NCBI RefSeq assembly: GCF_019048525.1
Contig: NZ_CP077369.1
Location: 2,790,001 to 2,854,000 of the forward strand
Origin: Acinetobacter lwoffii
GTDB lineage: Bacteria; Pseudomonadota; Gammaproteobacteria; Pseudomonadales; Moraxellaceae
Direction: 5' to 3'
Length of the DNA stretch: 64,000 nt
Made by a program: the position numbers and the translations under genes. The notes below the pieces were generated by a model, which saw nothing but the letters and a program-made list of their open reading frames with translations, made no database searches and was not told the origin of the DNA. Shown piece by piece: positions 1 through 10,226 of the stretch (the stretch's first letter is position 1; every line of letters starts with the position of its first letter).

Positions 1-1860
1 TCGACCGAGACGGTAGAACTGGAAAATGCGACCTATACCACCTGTCCACCTGAGCAAAAACCAACCTGGAAAATCCAGGCAGAAAAGATCAAGCTGAACC
101 AGGAAACTGGACGTGGTGAAACCCGCAATACCAAGCTATATGTTAAAGATGTTCCGGTCTTGGCAGTTCCCTATTTCAACTTCCCGATTGATGACCGCCG
201 CACTACCGGTATTCTGACGCCGACATTTGGCTTTACCAATGATGGTGGTCTGGAACTGGGTGTTCCGGTTTACCTGAATTTAGCGCCGCAATATGATGCG
301 ACGATTACGCCGCGTTATATTGGCGATCGTGGTACGATGTTAGACGGTGAGTTTCGCTATCTGACTGAAAATTATGGTGAAGGCCGTATTTGGGGAGGTT
401 ATTTACCTTCCGATGAAAGCTATAGCGATGAAGACCGTAAAAGCCTGCATTTCTTACATAACTGGCAGATCAATAATCAACTATCAACCAACCTTGAATA
501 TAACTACGCTTCAGACAAAGATTACTTTGCCGATCTGGATAATAACCCGAACTCTAAAACTGACCTGAACTTACGCCGTGCCTGGGAAGTCAATTATAAA
601 AATGGTATTCCTGGCTTAAAGGCACAATTCAAAGTCGAAGACTTCCAAACCCTAGATCCAACCGTACTGGATGAAGATCGTCCTTATGCACGTCTGCCGC
701 AGCTTTTAGTCAATTACAAAACTGGCAATCCATTGGGATTACAGCTTGAGTTTAATAACGACACAGCATATTTCCAGAAGGATCTGAGAAATTTCGCTGA
801 TACTGATCCAACGGGTGAGAAGGTATATCAACCGAGTGGTACACGGATCTATAATGACTTTTCCGTGCGTTATAATCATTTTACCCCGTGGTCATTCTTC
901 ATTCCTCAGGCGACTGTACGCAACATCAATACTTTCTATGATGAAAAAACCCAAAGCCGTAGCGCGTCTAGTGAAAATAATTCAATTGTGGTGCCACAAT
1001 TCACGCTGGACACCGGCTTAATTTTTGAAAAAGAAGGTACGTATTTACAGACCTTAACGCCTCGTCTGTTCTATGCGTATTCACCTTATGAGAACCAGCA
1101 GAATCAGCCAAACTTTGATTCAGTCGTCGCTTCGATTAATTATGATCAACTTTTCAGTGCGCGTCGCTTTTATGGTAATGACCGCCTGGAAGACAATAAC
1201 TTTGCCTCCTTAGGTCTGAGCTATAGCCTATTTAATGAAGAAGGTCTGGAGCGCCTGCGTGCCAGCGTTGGACAGAGCTTTTTCTTTGAAGATCGCCGTG
1301 TAACGTTGGAAAATGATGCAGATGAATTCGACCGTGAAAGTCATACTGGCCCTGTAATTCAACTGACCAGCCAGCTGTCAAATAATGTTCACGTTAATCT
1401 GAACTCAAGCTGGATGTCGAATGGATCGAATGCCCAACGAGATTTGCAGGTTTATTATACCGGTGAGCAAGGCAATCTTTATAACCTAGGCTATTTCTAT
1501 CGCAAAGATATTCCGAACCGTCAAAAGAGCTATGATCATGTGGTGGGTTCATTTATCCAGCCGATTGCCAACAACTGGCGTCTGGTTGGACATGCCCAGT
1601 TTGACCTCGACAATAGTGTCGCACGGGAATATTTACTTGGCGTGAACTATGAGTCATGCTGTTGGGGAGTTTCTGTTTACGGTCGCTCATATTACAATGA
1701 CTTAGACGACGTTAATGATTCAAGCGTCAAAGCCAAACGCGCCATTATGGCCGAGGTCAGCCTGAAAGGCTTAGGTGGGTTAAGCAGCAAACTCACCTCA
1801 TTACTAGAAAATCGTATTCTAGGTTTTAACAATATCAATCAAACTTGGACAGAACGTTAA
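1..1860 (+). CDS. lptD: LPS-assembly outer membrane protein LptD (5' end outside window)
   Basis: The frame is open from base 1, so the N-terminus lies before the window and 619 C-terminal residues are seen. LptD is the outer-membrane beta-barrel that, with the LptE lipoprotein, inserts lipopolysaccharide or lipooligosaccharide into the outer leaflet. The first visible residues include TYTTCPPEQ and VPVLAVPYFNFPIDDRR, typical of the jellyroll-to-barrel region. The rest is rich in alternating aromatic strands. A Cys-Cys pair (ESCCWGVSVYG) near the C-terminus, with the upstream Cys, matches the conserved inter-domain disulfides of LptD. surA follows with a one-base stop/start overlap (TAATG), fitting the usual lptD-surA operon. 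Family assignment is secure. Confidence 0.95.
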   Translation, partial: STETVELENATYTTCPPEQKPTWKIQAEKIKLNQETGRGETRNTKLYVKDVPVLAVPYFNFPIDDRRTTGILTPTFGFTNDGGLELGVPVYLNLAPQYDATITPRYIGDRGTMLDGEFRYLTENYGEGRIWGGYLPSDESYSDEDRKSLHFLHNWQINNQLSTNLEYNYASDKDYFADLDNNPNSKTDLNLRRAWEVNYKNGIPGLKAQFKVEDFQTLDPTVLDEDRPYARLPQLLVNYKTGNPLGLQLEFNNDTAYFQKDLRNFADTDPTGEKVYQPSGTRIYNDFSVRYNHFTPWSFFIPQATVRNINTFYDEKTQSRSASSENNSIVVPQFTLDTGLIFEKEGTYLQTLTPRLFYAYSPYENQQNQPNFDSVVASINYDQLFSARRFYGNDRLEDNNFASLGLSYSLFNEEGLERLRASVGQSFFFEDRRVTLENDADEFDRESHTGPVIQLTSQLSNNVHVNLNSSWMSNGSNAQRDLQVYYTGEQGNLYNLGYFYRKDIPNRQKSYDHVVGSFIQPIANNWRLVGHAQFDLDNSVAREYLLGVNYESCCWGVSVYGRSYYNDLDDVNDSSVKAKRAIMAEVSLKGLGGLSSKLTSLLENRILGFNNINQTWTER

Positions 1861-3167
1861 TGAAGACAAAACAGTTAAAACAAATTTTTAAAGCAACCGC
1901 ACTTGCGCTATGCCTTTCTTCAGCGATGACGACTTTTGCTGTTGCCCAACCTAAAGATGAAGTTGTAGCTGTAGTCGACAATAGTATCATTCTACGTAGT
2001 GACCTGGCTCAAGGTGTAGCCGAAATCTCACATCAGCTGCAAAAACAGAAAAAGGCAGTTCCACCACAACAATATCTTGAGCAACAAGCTTTAGAGCAAC
2101 TGATTATTCGTCAGGCACAGCTTGAACAAGTTAAACGTTATAATATTCGTCCAGATGAAAAAGCTTTAAATGAAGCCGTCCTGAAAGTTGCCCGTGATTC
2201 TGGTTCACCGAGTCTGGAAGCATTCCAGCAGAAACTGGATGCCATGGCGCCCAATACCTATGCTTCTTTACGTAACCGTATCGCTGAAGATTTAGCACTG
2301 AATCGTTTACGTCAACAAATCGTGACTTCACGTATTCAAATTACAGATCAAGATGTTAAAAACTTCCTAAATACCCCGCAAGGTCAAGCTTTGCTTGGCA
2401 GTCAGGTCCATGTACTGCATTTACGGGTAAGCGGTGAAAATGCTGAACAAATTGCAACAAAGGTAAAGCAAGAATTAAATAGCAGCAATGACATTCAGGC
2501 GATCAGCAAAAAGTACAGCACTGGCGGCGTTAAAGTCGAAGCTGCTGATATGGGTGTGAGAAACCTGTCAGAAATTCCAGCAGAACTGGCTGCACGCGTG
2601 ACCACCCTGCAACCAGGTCAAACTTCTGAACTGATTCCTGTCGCTGATGGTGTACATGTTCTGAAGCTCTTGGAACGTAAAGGTGGGGAACAGAAAGCCC
2701 TTGTTCCTCAATATTTAACACGACACATTCTGATTCAACCGTCTGAAGTGGTCAGTCCTGAAAATGCCAAACAAATGATTGATAGTCTGTATAACCGCCT
2801 CAAACAAGGTGAAGATTTTACTGTTTTAGCTTCAACGTTCTCCAATGATACTGGCTCGGCTCGTGATGGCGGAAGTCTTGGCTGGGTTAGCCCAGGGGTA
2901 ATGGTACCTGAATTTGAACAGCAGATGAAAAGCACCCCAGTAGGTCAGTTCAGTAAACCATTTCAATCCCAGTTTGGCTGGCATATTCTGCAAGTGAGTG
3001 AAACACGCCAACAAGATATGACACAGGAATATCAGGAACGTATGGCTCGCCAATTGCTTGGTGAACGTCAATTTGATGCCGAATTAGATAGCTGGTTACG
3101 TGAAACGCGCAATAATGCTTATGTAGAAATCAAAGATCCTCAACTGGATCCTAAACATAACCGTTAA
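1860..3167 (+). CDS. surA: Periplasmic chaperone / peptidyl-prolyl isomerase SurA
   Basis: SurA escorts unfolded outer-membrane proteins, LptD among them, through the periplasm to the BAM complex. I chose the ATG at 1860, which overlaps the lptD stop; an in-frame ATG 15 bases upstream lies inside lptD. The 435-residue product starts with a Sec signal (KATALALCLSSAMTTFAVA, then QPKDEVVAVVDN). An N-terminal chaperone domain with the LRSDL motif follows. Two parvulin (PpiC) domains come next, the second clearer, with RHILIQ, GGSLGWVSPGVMVPEFE and SQFGWHILQV. A terminator lies just after the stop. Length and order match the family. Confidence 0.95.
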   Translation: MKTKQLKQIFKATALALCLSSAMTTFAVAQPKDEVVAVVDNSIILRSDLAQGVAEISHQLQKQKKAVPPQQYLEQQALEQLIIRQAQLEQVKRYNIRPDEKALNEAVLKVARDSGSPSLEAFQQKLDAMAPNTYASLRNRIAEDLALNRLRQQIVTSRIQITDQDVKNFLNTPQGQALLGSQVHVLHLRVSGENAEQIATKVKQELNSSNDIQAISKKYSTGGVKVEAADMGVRNLSEIPAELAARVTTLQPGQTSELIPVADGVHVLKLLERKGGEQKALVPQYLTRHILIQPSEVVSPENAKQMIDSLYNRLKQGEDFTVLASTFSNDTGSARDGGSLGWVSPGVMVPEFEQQMKSTPVGQFSKPFQSQFGWHILQVSETRQQDMTQEYQERMARQLLGERQFDAELDSWLRETRNNAYVEIKDPQLDPKHNR

Positions 3168-3186
3168 GCCTTACCATAATCCTAAA

Positions 3187-3216
3187 AAGCCAACGACATC
3201 TCGTTGGCTTTTTATT
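3187..3216 (+). terminator. Rho-independent terminator after surA
   Basis: A perfect 10-bp stem AAGCCAACGA / TCGTTGGCTT with a 4-base loop is followed by TTTATTT. It lies 20 bases after the surA stop and closes the lptD-surA transcript. Confidence 0.85.
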
Positions 3217-3241
3217 TAAAAAACTTAAAACTTACAGATCT

Positions 3242-3272
3242 AAAAAAACCTCTCATATAGAGAGGTTTTTTT
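3242..3272. terminator. Bidirectional terminator between surA and hfq
   Basis: AAAAAACCTCT and AGAGGTTTTTT arms form a hairpin with U-tracts in both directions. It lies between the convergent surA and hfq genes and most probably ends the hfq transcript on the minus strand. Confidence 0.8.
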
Positions 3273-3288
3273 CAATTCTCAAACTCGA

Positions 3289-3819
3289 TTAACGATTGTT
3301 TTCATCGTCTGAAGAGTCTTCAAATTTAGTGTCGTTGTCAAAGCCAGCGCCTTGACCGCCAAAGCCAGCACCTTGACCACCGAAGCCGCCTTGACCGCCG
3401 AAGCCAGCGCCTTGACCACCGAAGCCACCTTGACCACCGAAGCCAGCGCCTTGACCGCCGAAGCCACCTTGACCACCGAAGCCGCCGCCTTGACCACCGA
3501 AGCCGCCGCCTTGACCACCGAAGCCACCAGCACCTTGACCGCCACCAAAGCCACCTGCAGCACCTTGACCACCGAAGCCCGCACCTTGTGGACCAGCAGG
3601 CGCGCCAGCAGGACGTGGATTACGTGCAGGTACTACAGTTGAAATTGCATGCTTATACACCATTTGGCTTACTGTATTTTTTAATAAAACCACATATTGG
3701 TCAAAAGATTCGATATGACCTTGTAATTTAATACCGTTTACCAGGAAGATAGATACTGGGATACGTTCCTTACGGAGAGAATTCAAGAATGGATCTTGTA
3801 AAGTTTGACCTTTAGACAT
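3289..3819 (-). CDS. hfq: RNA chaperone Hfq with long glycine-rich C-terminal tail
   Basis: Hfq is the hexameric Sm-like chaperone that pairs small RNAs with mRNAs. Residues 1 to about 68 form the Sm core: [20 protein letters not shown], then the Sm2-like [10 protein letters not shown]. The remaining roughly 105 residues are almost only Gly, Gln, Phe and Ala, in repeats of [14 protein letters not shown], ending in an acidic tip ([15 protein letters not shown]). The protein is 176 residues, against about 100 in E. coli; a Gly-rich extension of this size is characteristic of Moraxellaceae. The start has a GGAG ribosome site 8 bases upstream. It lies downstream of miaA, as in E. coli. Confidence 0.96.
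   Translation of the reverse strand: MSKGQTLQDPFLNSLRKERIPVSIFLVNGIKLQGHIESFDQYVVLLKNTVSQMVYKHAISTVVPARNPRPAGAPAGPQGAGFGGQGAAGGFGGGQGAGGFGGQGGGFGGQGGGFGGQGGFGGQGAGFGGQGGFGGQGAGFGGQGGFGGQGAGFGGQGAGFDNDTKFEDSSDDENNR
3345..3585 (-). repeat. Tandem Gly-Phe-Gly-Gly coding repeats in hfq
   Basis: Near-identical units of about 18 to 27 bases (plus-strand core CCACCGAAGCC, CCGCCGAAGCC) recur across the hfq 3' half and encode the FGGQG motif. This is coding repetition prone to copy-number change, not a CRISPR array: there are no unique spacers. Confidence 0.8.
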
Positions 3820-3910
3820 GTTATAACTCCAAAAAAATTAAAAATCAGCGCAAAAACTATCTCTATTTTTCAATTAAAAATTATAAAAAAGATAGTCCCT
3901 AAATTTTGCT

Positions 3911-4855
3911 TTATCCGTGACAGTTTCGCAAGTCTTCTTGAGCCTGCTGTAGCGTAAAATATGTTGTAAATTTATGCTTTTCTTGCAAAGACCTTAACCA
4001 CGTATATTGACGTTTTGCAAGTTGTCGTGTCGCAAATAAAGCTTTATCCTCCATTTCCCGTTGCTTTTCCTTGGTTTTATCAGCATTTTTTAAGAATTCC
4101 ATAGCCTGACGATAACCCACTGAACGCATGGAAGGTAAATTTTCATTAAAATCGTATTTTTCAATTAAATTCACAACTTCATTTAAAAAACCGCTTTTCC
4201 ACATAATTTCCAGACGTTGTTCAATACGCCCATGTAATTCTAACCGATCTGGCATCAGTGCATAATTATGGAAACTGTAACGATATGGTAAGTTTTTAGG
4301 TTGTTCTGCCTGTAGTTTTGTAATCGGCTCACCAGTCAATTTAAAAACTTCCAAGGCTCGAATAATGCGCTGCTTGTCGCTAACCTTGAATTTTTCACCG
4401 GCAATCGGATCGACTGCACATAATTCTGCATAAACCGCTTCCCAGCCCTCCTGCTCACCCTTGGCTTCAATCTCTGCCCGGATAGCATAGTCTGCACTTG
4501 GTAGGTTATCTGACAAACCTTCAAGCAAGGCCTTAAAATACAGCATGGTTCCGCCAACCAGAATCGGGGTTTTACCACGCACATGAATATCATCAATCAG
4601 GCGGCAAGCATCTTCGACAAAGTTGGCTGCAGAATACACTTCAAGTGGACTAATAATATCAATCAGATGATGCGGATAGCGCGCCAGTTCCTCTTTAGAA
4701 GGTTTGGCTGTACCAATGTCCATTTCCCGATAAACCAGTGCAGAATCGACCGAAATCAGCTCAAATCCCCCTTGCTCATACAGTTCACATGCCAAAGCGG
4801 TTTTACCACTTGCAGTTGGCCCCATTAAATTGATGACCGGCAATTGATTGGACAT
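3911..4855 (-). CDS. miaA: tRNA dimethylallyltransferase MiaA
   Basis: MiaA transfers a dimethylallyl group to N6 of A37 in tRNAs reading codons that start with U. The 314-residue length is usual. The N-terminal P-loop is GPTASGKT, followed by the catalytic region [19 protein letters not shown]. The substrate-recognition stretch [14 protein letters not shown] and the C-terminal [14 protein letters not shown] are also present. mutL ends 6 bases upstream, so the two are co-transcribed; hfq follows downstream. The order tsaE-mutL-miaA-hfq is the conserved gammaproteobacterial arrangement without amiB. Confidence 0.96.
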   Translation of the reverse strand: MSNQLPVINLMGPTASGKTALACELYEQGGFELISVDSALVYREMDIGTAKPSKEELARYPHHLIDIISPLEVYSAANFVEDACRLIDDIHVRGKTPILVGGTMLYFKALLEGLSDNLPSADYAIRAEIEAKGEQEGWEAVYAELCAVDPIAGEKFKVSDKQRIIRALEVFKLTGEPITKLQAEQPKNLPYRYSFHNYALMPDRLELHGRIEQRLEIMWKSGFLNEVVNLIEKYDFNENLPSMRSVGYRQAMEFLKNADKTKEKQREMEDKALFATRQLAKRQYTWLRSLQEKHKFTTYFTLQQAQEDLRNCHG

Positions 4856-4861
4856 GTAAAA

Positions 4862-6829
4862 CTACTCTCCTCGAGCAAAAAGTTTATCTAGTTGAGCCAA
4901 TGGAAAGGCGCGCCAAGTTGGGCGGCCATGATTACATTGACTGGCAAATTCGGTTTGTTCCATCTGACGCAATAAAGCATTCATTTCCGACAGACTCAGG
5001 ATACGATGCGCTCGTACTGCACCATGACAGGCCATGCCTGCCAAAATCTGGTCACGCTTCTGCAATAGACTTTGTGCCTGATCACCCGGATCTAAATCAT
5101 TCAATAATTCAGGAATCAGGGCATCAAAATCTGCCTTGTGTAGAATAGCCGGCACACCACGTACAATGACTTGCTCATCACCATACTGATCAATTTCCAG
5201 ACCCAAACGTGCGAGTTGCTCTTTCAGCTCTTCGACACGCATGGCCTGCATCCGGCTAATGTTTACGACCTTTGGAATCAGCAGTTGCTGTGACGTCCAG
5301 AATTCAGGTTTATCCCAGGCCGATTTCATTTGCTGCAAAACGATACGTTCATGCGCCGCATGCATATCGACAATAATCAGACCTTCGGTATTTTGCGCCA
5401 GAATATAGATGCCATGTAACTGGGCAATTGCAATACCCAAGGGATGTTCATCCACTTTGGTGTTTACATGTGTCTGAAAAGACTGCTCAGGGCTGAATGC
5501 TTCGGTTTCCAAACTTTCTCTCAGTGGAGCCAGATAACTTTTCAGGGCATTATTTAGCTGCTGCGAACCTGCATAGGATGTACTGTAGTCTCGGGCATAA
5601 TTCACAGCTTGTGGATGTGAAGATTCAAAATCGGTCAGTACATCCGAAGCTTCGTTTTCATCTGCAGTAGATGTCGTTCTAGCTACCTGTTGCTGCGAAT
5701 GCGCAGCCTGATGCAGGCTAAACTGCTCCTGATAGCGTGGTTGTGGCGCCACAAAATTAGGCTGTTGATCCTGTTTCATCGCCTCGGCCAGATCCGCAGT
5801 CGCAGTCTGGAATTGTGCCAGCGTTTCCTTGGCATAATGCCGCACAAACTCATGTACTTCACGTTGATTCAGGAAGCGAATTTCATGCTTGGTCGGATGG
5901 ACGTTTACATCCACATTTTCAGGATCAACTTCCAAAAACAGTAAATAGGCCGCATGCTGATGACCATGCAAAATACCGTCATAGGCCATACGCAACGCAT
6001 GGGAAATAGTTTTGTCTTTGACAATCCGGCCATTCACATAGACATATTGTAAATCCGCCTGTGCACGTGCATCTGAAGGATGACCAAGCCAGCCAGACAA
6101 ACGCATGTTGATACTGTCTGCATCCATCCAGTAGGCATTTTCAGTAAACTGGCGGCCAAGCAATTGCTGTACCCGCTGAAAGCGTAAAGCCCCGCTATCT
6201 GCCACAGGTAAATTCAGTTTGATGCTTTCATTATGTTCTAGCACAAAACGGATATCAAAATGCGTTAACGCCATACGGCGCACGATTTCTTCGATATGAC
6301 CAAATTCAGTGCCCGGTTTTTTCAGGAATTTACGCCGCGCAGGCACATTAAAAAATAAATCCTGAACCCGGATATGCGTCCCTTTTGAAGCCGCGACCGC
6401 TTGAATTTCCTGATGATCAAAAGCCGTGCCATTGACTTCGACCTGATAACCGATGCCCTCGTCACTTTGACTGCTGATCATGGTCAGGCGTGAAACCGCT
6501 GCAATCGACGCCAGGGCTTCGCCACGAAAGCCCAGACTGCTAATCGCATACAGTTCATCAGCGCTCTGGATCTTGCTGGTGGCATGGCGCATCACGGCCA
6601 AAGCCAGATCTTCAGCATGAATTCCGCGTCCATTGTCGATGATTTCAATTAAAGTACTACCGCCCTGTTCGACCCGAATGATCAGTTCTGTAGCACCCGC
6701 ATCAATCGAGTTTTCCAGTAATTCCTTGACCACAGAGGCCGGACGTTCAATCACCTCACCTGCGGCAATCTGGTTGGCAAGTGCAGGATCAAGGGCACGA
6801 ATACGGCGCAGACTTAAATCATTCGACAT
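4862..6829 (-). CDS. mutL: DNA mismatch repair protein MutL
   Basis: MutL couples mismatch recognition by MutS to strand incision and unwinding. I chose the ATG giving [15 protein letters not shown]; the longer frame adds 12 unsupported residues. The 655-residue protein has the N-terminal GHKL ATPase motifs [25 protein letters not shown] and [11 protein letters not shown] Gln-rich, low-complexity linker follows around residues 350-450. The C-terminal dimerization domain contains [23 protein letters not shown] and CNHGRPTW. These resemble the metal-binding motifs of endonuclease-type MutL, but the first motif differs at two positions (see findings). The start overlaps the tsaE 3' end by 11 bases. 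Confidence 0.95.
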   Translation of the reverse strand: MSNDLSLRRIRALDPALANQIAAGEVIERPASVVKELLENSIDAGATELIIRVEQGGSTLIEIIDNGRGIHAEDLALAVMRHATSKIQSADELYAISSLGFRGEALASIAAVSRLTMISSQSDEGIGYQVEVNGTAFDHQEIQAVAASKGTHIRVQDLFFNVPARRKFLKKPGTEFGHIEEIVRRMALTHFDIRFVLEHNESIKLNLPVADSGALRFQRVQQLLGRQFTENAYWMDADSINMRLSGWLGHPSDARAQADLQYVYVNGRIVKDKTISHALRMAYDGILHGHQHAAYLLFLEVDPENVDVNVHPTKHEIRFLNQREVHEFVRHYAKETLAQFQTATADLAEAMKQDQQPNFVAPQPRYQEQFSLHQAAHSQQQVARTTSTADENEASDVLTDFESSHPQAVNYARDYSTSYAGSQQLNNALKSYLAPLRESLETEAFSPEQSFQTHVNTKVDEHPLGIAIAQLHGIYILAQNTEGLIIVDMHAAHERIVLQQMKSAWDKPEFWTSQQLLIPKVVNISRMQAMRVEELKEQLARLGLEIDQYGDEQVIVRGVPAILHKADFDALIPELLNDLDPGDQAQSLLQKRDQILAGMACHGAVRAHRILSLSEMNALLRQMEQTEFASQCNHGRPTWRAFPLAQLDKLFARGE

Positions 6830-7298
6830 GTGAGAATTGACGCTCCAGAGCCTCTCGTAAGGCAAGATTCGATGAAATCAGACTTGCAGTACGAGTAAGT
6901 TCATCTTCAGATTTTAAAATTTCAATAATCAGGTCAGCTTGCGGAATTTCATCGCCACCTTTGGATGGCCATTCAAATAAAAATAGCGCATTCGGTGTTT
7001 CCAGATAATCCCGGATTCCCATCAGTTCCAGTTCATACGGATCATTCAGACGATACAGGTCAAAATGAAAAATATCCTGACCATTAATTTGATAGGGTTC
7101 GACCAGTGTATAAGTTGGACTTTTCACTGAACCTTTATGACCCAGCTGTTGCAAATAATAACGCGTTAACGTCGTTTTTCCTGCCCCCAGGTCACCAATC
7201 AGATATACGACTCCCGCAGGGAAATTTTCCGCCAGAACCTTGGCCAGTTTTTGGGTATCGTCTTCATAATTTAAAGTGACATTAAATGAATAAGGCAT
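6819..7298 (-). CDS. tsaE: tRNA threonylcarbamoyladenosine biosynthesis ATPase TsaE
   Basis: TsaE is the ATPase partner of TsaB/TsaD in making t6A37 on ANN-decoding tRNAs. The ATG giving [16 protein letters not shown] yields 159 residues, the family size; the longer open frame would add 44 residues overlapping the divergent gene's promoter. The P-loop is [36 protein letters not shown] and LFEWPSKGG are the standard TsaE motifs. It is the first gene of the tsaE-mutL-miaA-hfq operon. Confidence 0.94.
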   Translation of the reverse strand: MPYSFNVTLNYEDDTQKLAKVLAENFPAGVVYLIGDLGAGKTTLTRYYLQQLGHKGSVKSPTYTLVEPYQINGQDIFHFDLYRLNDPYELELMGIRDYLETPNALFLFEWPSKGGDEIPQADLIIEILKSEDELTRTASLISSNLALREALERQFSHVE

Positions 7299-7424
7299 AT
7301 TACTCACGACATGATGCAAAAGAATAAATATGATAGCATCGCCACGCTTTAAAAGCCTATTCACCTGTGTGAGAAACTGTATTTTTTCACAGCATCTGTC
7401 CCTTAAGAGGTTAATCTGCCTGCC

Positions 7425-8333
7425 ATGCAACCAACTGTTGATTTTAACCCGCCTATGCTGAATGGGGTCAGTGCCAGTAAAGTGTTTTTGCCAGCCAGTC
7501 CGGATATACCCCTGACAGTTCTTGCTTATTTATGCGCGCAATTTGCGCATATTACAGCAGATGAATGGCAGTCCCGTTTCAACGAGGGTCTGGTCTATGA
7601 TGCTCAGGGCAATCAATTATCAACAGATAGCCCATTTCAGCCCAATAGCCACTGTTTTTATTACCGCTTTTTGGCACATGAAGTGCATGTTCCTTTTCAA
7701 CATCAGATTTTATTTGAAAATGAGCATTTCATGGTGGTCGATAAACCGCATTTTTTGACCATGAGCCCGACCGGACAATATGTGCAGGAAACTCTATTGG
7801 TTCGTCTTAAAAAGCAAACCGGTAATGAACATTTAACGCCTATTCACCGGTTGGATCGTGAAACGGCAGGTGTGGTCCTAATTTCCAAATGCGTGGAATC
7901 GCGTGGCCTATATCAGCAGATGTTTGCTACACGTCAAGTGCAGAAGACTTATCATGCGATTGCAGCTTATCAACCTGATTTAAAATTTCCATTGATCACG
8001 CGATTAAGAATGGAAAAGGGACAGCCTTTTTATACCATGCACGTGCTAGACGGAACGCCAAATAGCGAGACAGCGATTGACCTGCTGGAACACAACACAG
8101 AATGGGCTAAATACGAGTTGAAACCGCATACTGGCAAGCAGCATCAATTACGGGTGCACTTGAATCATCTGGGTATTCCGATTCAGCACGATCCCTTTTA
8201 TCCACAGGTAGCACACAAGGCGGAAGATGATTTTTCTGCCCCTTTAAGTTTATTGGCCAAACATATTCAATTCATCGATCCGATCACGCAGAAAAGCATG
8301 AATTTCAGCTCGCAACTTGAATTGACACTGTAA
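7425..8333 (+). CDS. RluA-family pseudouridine synthase
   Basis: This 302-residue enzyme isomerises uridine to pseudouridine in RNA. The signature [15 protein letters not shown] carries the catalytic Asp, and [22 protein letters not shown] is the conserved C-terminal RluA motif. There is no S4 domain; the N-terminal 80 residues resemble those of the dual tRNA U32 / 23S U746 type, so an RluA-type target is plausible but not provable here. It diverges from tsaE with a gap of about 126 bases. Confidence 0.88.
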   Translation: MQPTVDFNPPMLNGVSASKVFLPASPDIPLTVLAYLCAQFAHITADEWQSRFNEGLVYDAQGNQLSTDSPFQPNSHCFYYRFLAHEVHVPFQHQILFENEHFMVVDKPHFLTMSPTGQYVQETLLVRLKKQTGNEHLTPIHRLDRETAGVVLISKCVESRGLYQQMFATRQVQKTYHAIAAYQPDLKFPLITRLRMEKGQPFYTMHVLDGTPNSETAIDLLEHNTEWAKYELKPHTGKQHQLRVHLNHLGIPIQHDPFYPQVAHKAEDDFSAPLSLLAKHIQFIDPITQKSMNFSSQLELTL

Positions 8334-8447
8334 ATCGCTTGTCATTACAGATTATTTTCTAAAATCGGTCGCTTTAAGATTGAATTTCAAACGTAATTGA
8401 TTAGAATAAAGGCGAAAAGTTAAGTAATTTAAAGCTTTAAAAATATT

Positions 8448-8795
8448 ATGAGAAAAACTGAAGTTTATCAAATTCGCTTGGACTCGCAAGAGAAGAAACA
8501 AGCCTTTGCGGTATTTAAGCAATTGGGGATTACGCCAGCTCAGGCCGTGCGTCTTTTTTTCAAGCAGGTGGTGATTACCAAATCGATCCCCTTCTCGATT
8601 GAAAACCAGAATATCAATCTGGAACAGCTGATCCGACTGCGCAAGCTGAAACAAAATGAAGCTAAAACCGAGCAAAATGCGCTTTCCAGTTCTGCCCTGA
8701 ATCTATTGGATGAGCAGGAAATTGCATTGGATGATGATCATCTTGATTTATTTGAAGAACTGAATGCCATTTTGGGTGAAAGCGACAAAATTTAA
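8448..8795 (+). CDS. RelB/DinJ-family antitoxin-like protein without visible toxin
   Basis: The 115-residue product starts RKTEVYQIRLDSQEKKQAF with the helix FKQLGITPAQAVRLFFKQV, the ribbon-helix-helix pattern of DinJ/RelB DNA-binding antitoxins. It is longer than DinJ (about 86 residues), with a charged C-terminal tail. A RelE/YafQ toxin gene would be expected directly downstream, but the next frame is a GNAT acetyltransferase about 100 bases on, and upstream is a pseudouridine synthase. It may be an orphan antitoxin kept as a regulator, or a Phd/RHH protein with another role. Confidence 0.7.
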   Translation: MRKTEVYQIRLDSQEKKQAFAVFKQLGITPAQAVRLFFKQVVITKSIPFSIENQNINLEQLIRLRKLKQNEAKTEQNALSSSALNLLDEQEIALDDDHLDLFEELNAILGESDKI

Positions 8796-8892
8796 CATTG
8801 TTGCATTTCCGAACAATTTCTAAAGCCTGCCACTCATAAACTTCGCTATGCTTGATGCTGATAATCAATAAAAAATTAGCATGGAGTATGCA

Positions 8893-9336
8893 ATGCTCGT
8901 ACGACGCGCCCAGTCAGCAGACCTGAATCAGCTGGCGATATTATTTGATGAATATCGACAGTTTTATGGTACGTCTTCCAATCCTGAACTCTCTTATCAA
9001 TTTTTAAAACAGCGTTTTGAAGATGGGCAGACTGTTATTTTTATTAATACCAAAGATGATACTTTTACCGGCTTTATTATCCTGTATCTGGGTTTTTCTT
9101 CAGTGGCCTGCTCGACCTATTATATTCTGGATGATGTCTATATCACCCCGGTTTTTCGGCGTCAGGGCGCAGCCAAACAACTGATTGATACCGCGATTTT
9201 ATTTGCCAAACATGAACAGGCCTTAAGAATCACCCTGGAAACCCAAAAAAATAATTATCAATCGCATAAATTGTATGAATCTATGGGATTTATCAAGGAT
9301 GATGAATTTCAGACTTATCACTGTTTCCTGAAGTAA
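8893..9336 (+). CDS. GNAT-family N-acetyltransferase
   Basis: A 147-residue acetyl-CoA-dependent acetyltransferase; the acceptor is unknown. VRRAQSADLNQLAILFDEYR opens the fold, LDDVYITPVFRRQGAAKQLID is motif A with the pyrophosphate-binding RxxGxA loop, and NYQSHKLYESMGF is motif B. The start is the second ATG (8893), with GGAG 6 bases upstream; the ATG at 8881 overlaps that ribosome site. It is monocistronic, followed by a convergent gene. Confidence 0.85.
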   Translation: MLVRRAQSADLNQLAILFDEYRQFYGTSSNPELSYQFLKQRFEDGQTVIFINTKDDTFTGFIILYLGFSSVACSTYYILDDVYITPVFRRQGAAKQLIDTAILFAKHEQALRITLETQKNNYQSHKLYESMGFIKDDEFQTYHCFLK

Positions 9337-9378
9337 GTCCTAATCTTTTCATCACATTTCAAGCGAATAAAAAATTTA

Positions 9379-10086
9379 TTATTCTGAGCGGAATTTGGCC
9401 TGCGCCACCTGTTCTGCATTTAAATACAACCATTCTCCTTCAGCCAGTTCAGGCAAGGCCAAAGCACCAATCTGTGCACGATGTAGCTGTTCAACTTTAT
9501 TACCTACTGCAGCCAGCATACGCTTCACCTGATGATAGACGCCTTGATGAATGGTCATTTGCAGACGATTTTCAGCCAATCGTGTCACTTCGGTAGCTGA
9601 AAAAATGCCTTTTTCATTTCTTAATTCAACACCTTGTTCTAGTTGCTGAATCTGTTCATCCGTGACGGCATCCGCAGTTTGCATCTGATAAACTTTGGCG
9701 ACATGCTTTTTCGGATGGGTGAGCGCTTGCAGAAACTGTCCATCATCGGTCAGCAATAATAGTCCGGTGGTATCCTGATCCAGACGGCCTACACACTGAA
9801 TCCCCCGATTCAGCAAAATGTCATCAAACAGGTCAAACACACTAAAATGATGCGTCGCCTGATGCGAACACTCGTAGCCTTGTGGTTTGTTTAAGGCGAT
9901 ATAAACTTTTTCCCGATAGGTATGACTTTTACCATAAACCTCGAAATTTAAATGATTTAAATCCAGGTTATATTTAGGATTGTCAACCACTTCATCTTGA
10001 ATTGAAACAGCACCATTTTTAATCAGTTGCTGACAATGCTTGCGGGAGCCGAAACCTTGTGACTGCAACATTTTTTCCAATAGCAT
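9379..10086 (-). CDS. RsuA/RluB-family pseudouridine synthase
   Basis: A 235-residue enzyme with an N-terminal S4 RNA-binding domain (LEKMLQSQGFGSRKHCQQLIKNGAV), the catalytic motif VGRLDQDTTGLLLLTDDG and the C-terminal HQGVYHQVKRMLAAVGN. It resembles RsuA, which makes pseudouridine 516 in 16S rRNA, in size and in the spacing between S4 and catalytic domain, though a paralog acting on 23S rRNA cannot be excluded. It is transcribed alone. Confidence 0.88.
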   Translation of the reverse strand: MLLEKMLQSQGFGSRKHCQQLIKNGAVSIQDEVVDNPKYNLDLNHLNFEVYGKSHTYREKVYIALNKPQGYECSHQATHHFSVFDLFDDILLNRGIQCVGRLDQDTTGLLLLTDDGQFLQALTHPKKHVAKVYQMQTADAVTDEQIQQLEQGVELRNEKGIFSATEVTRLAENRLQMTIHQGVYHQVKRMLAAVGNKVEQLHRAQIGALALPELAEGEWLYLNAEQVAQAKFRSE

Positions 10087-10226
10087 CTGTTTATACCTGT
10101 ATCGAGTGAAGACCTGTGCATTCTATCCTGAAACAGTCATGAATTTGGTCTCTTCCGCTGTTTTCTAGGTATCATGCGTTGAAAAGCTCTACAATAGCTT
10201 TATTTTTCATTCTTTCTCTCCCGCTT

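Noticed and set aside
3345..3585. Regular short repeats suggesting a CRISPR array
   Set aside because: Units are 18-27 bases, contiguous, without unique spacers, and encode Gly-Phe-Gly-Gly-Gln in the hfq frame.
3279..3642. Alternate-frame ORFs of 96-101 residues over hfq
   Set aside because: Ala/Thr/Val-rich products of the repeat DNA in wrong frames; the Hfq core proves the real frame.
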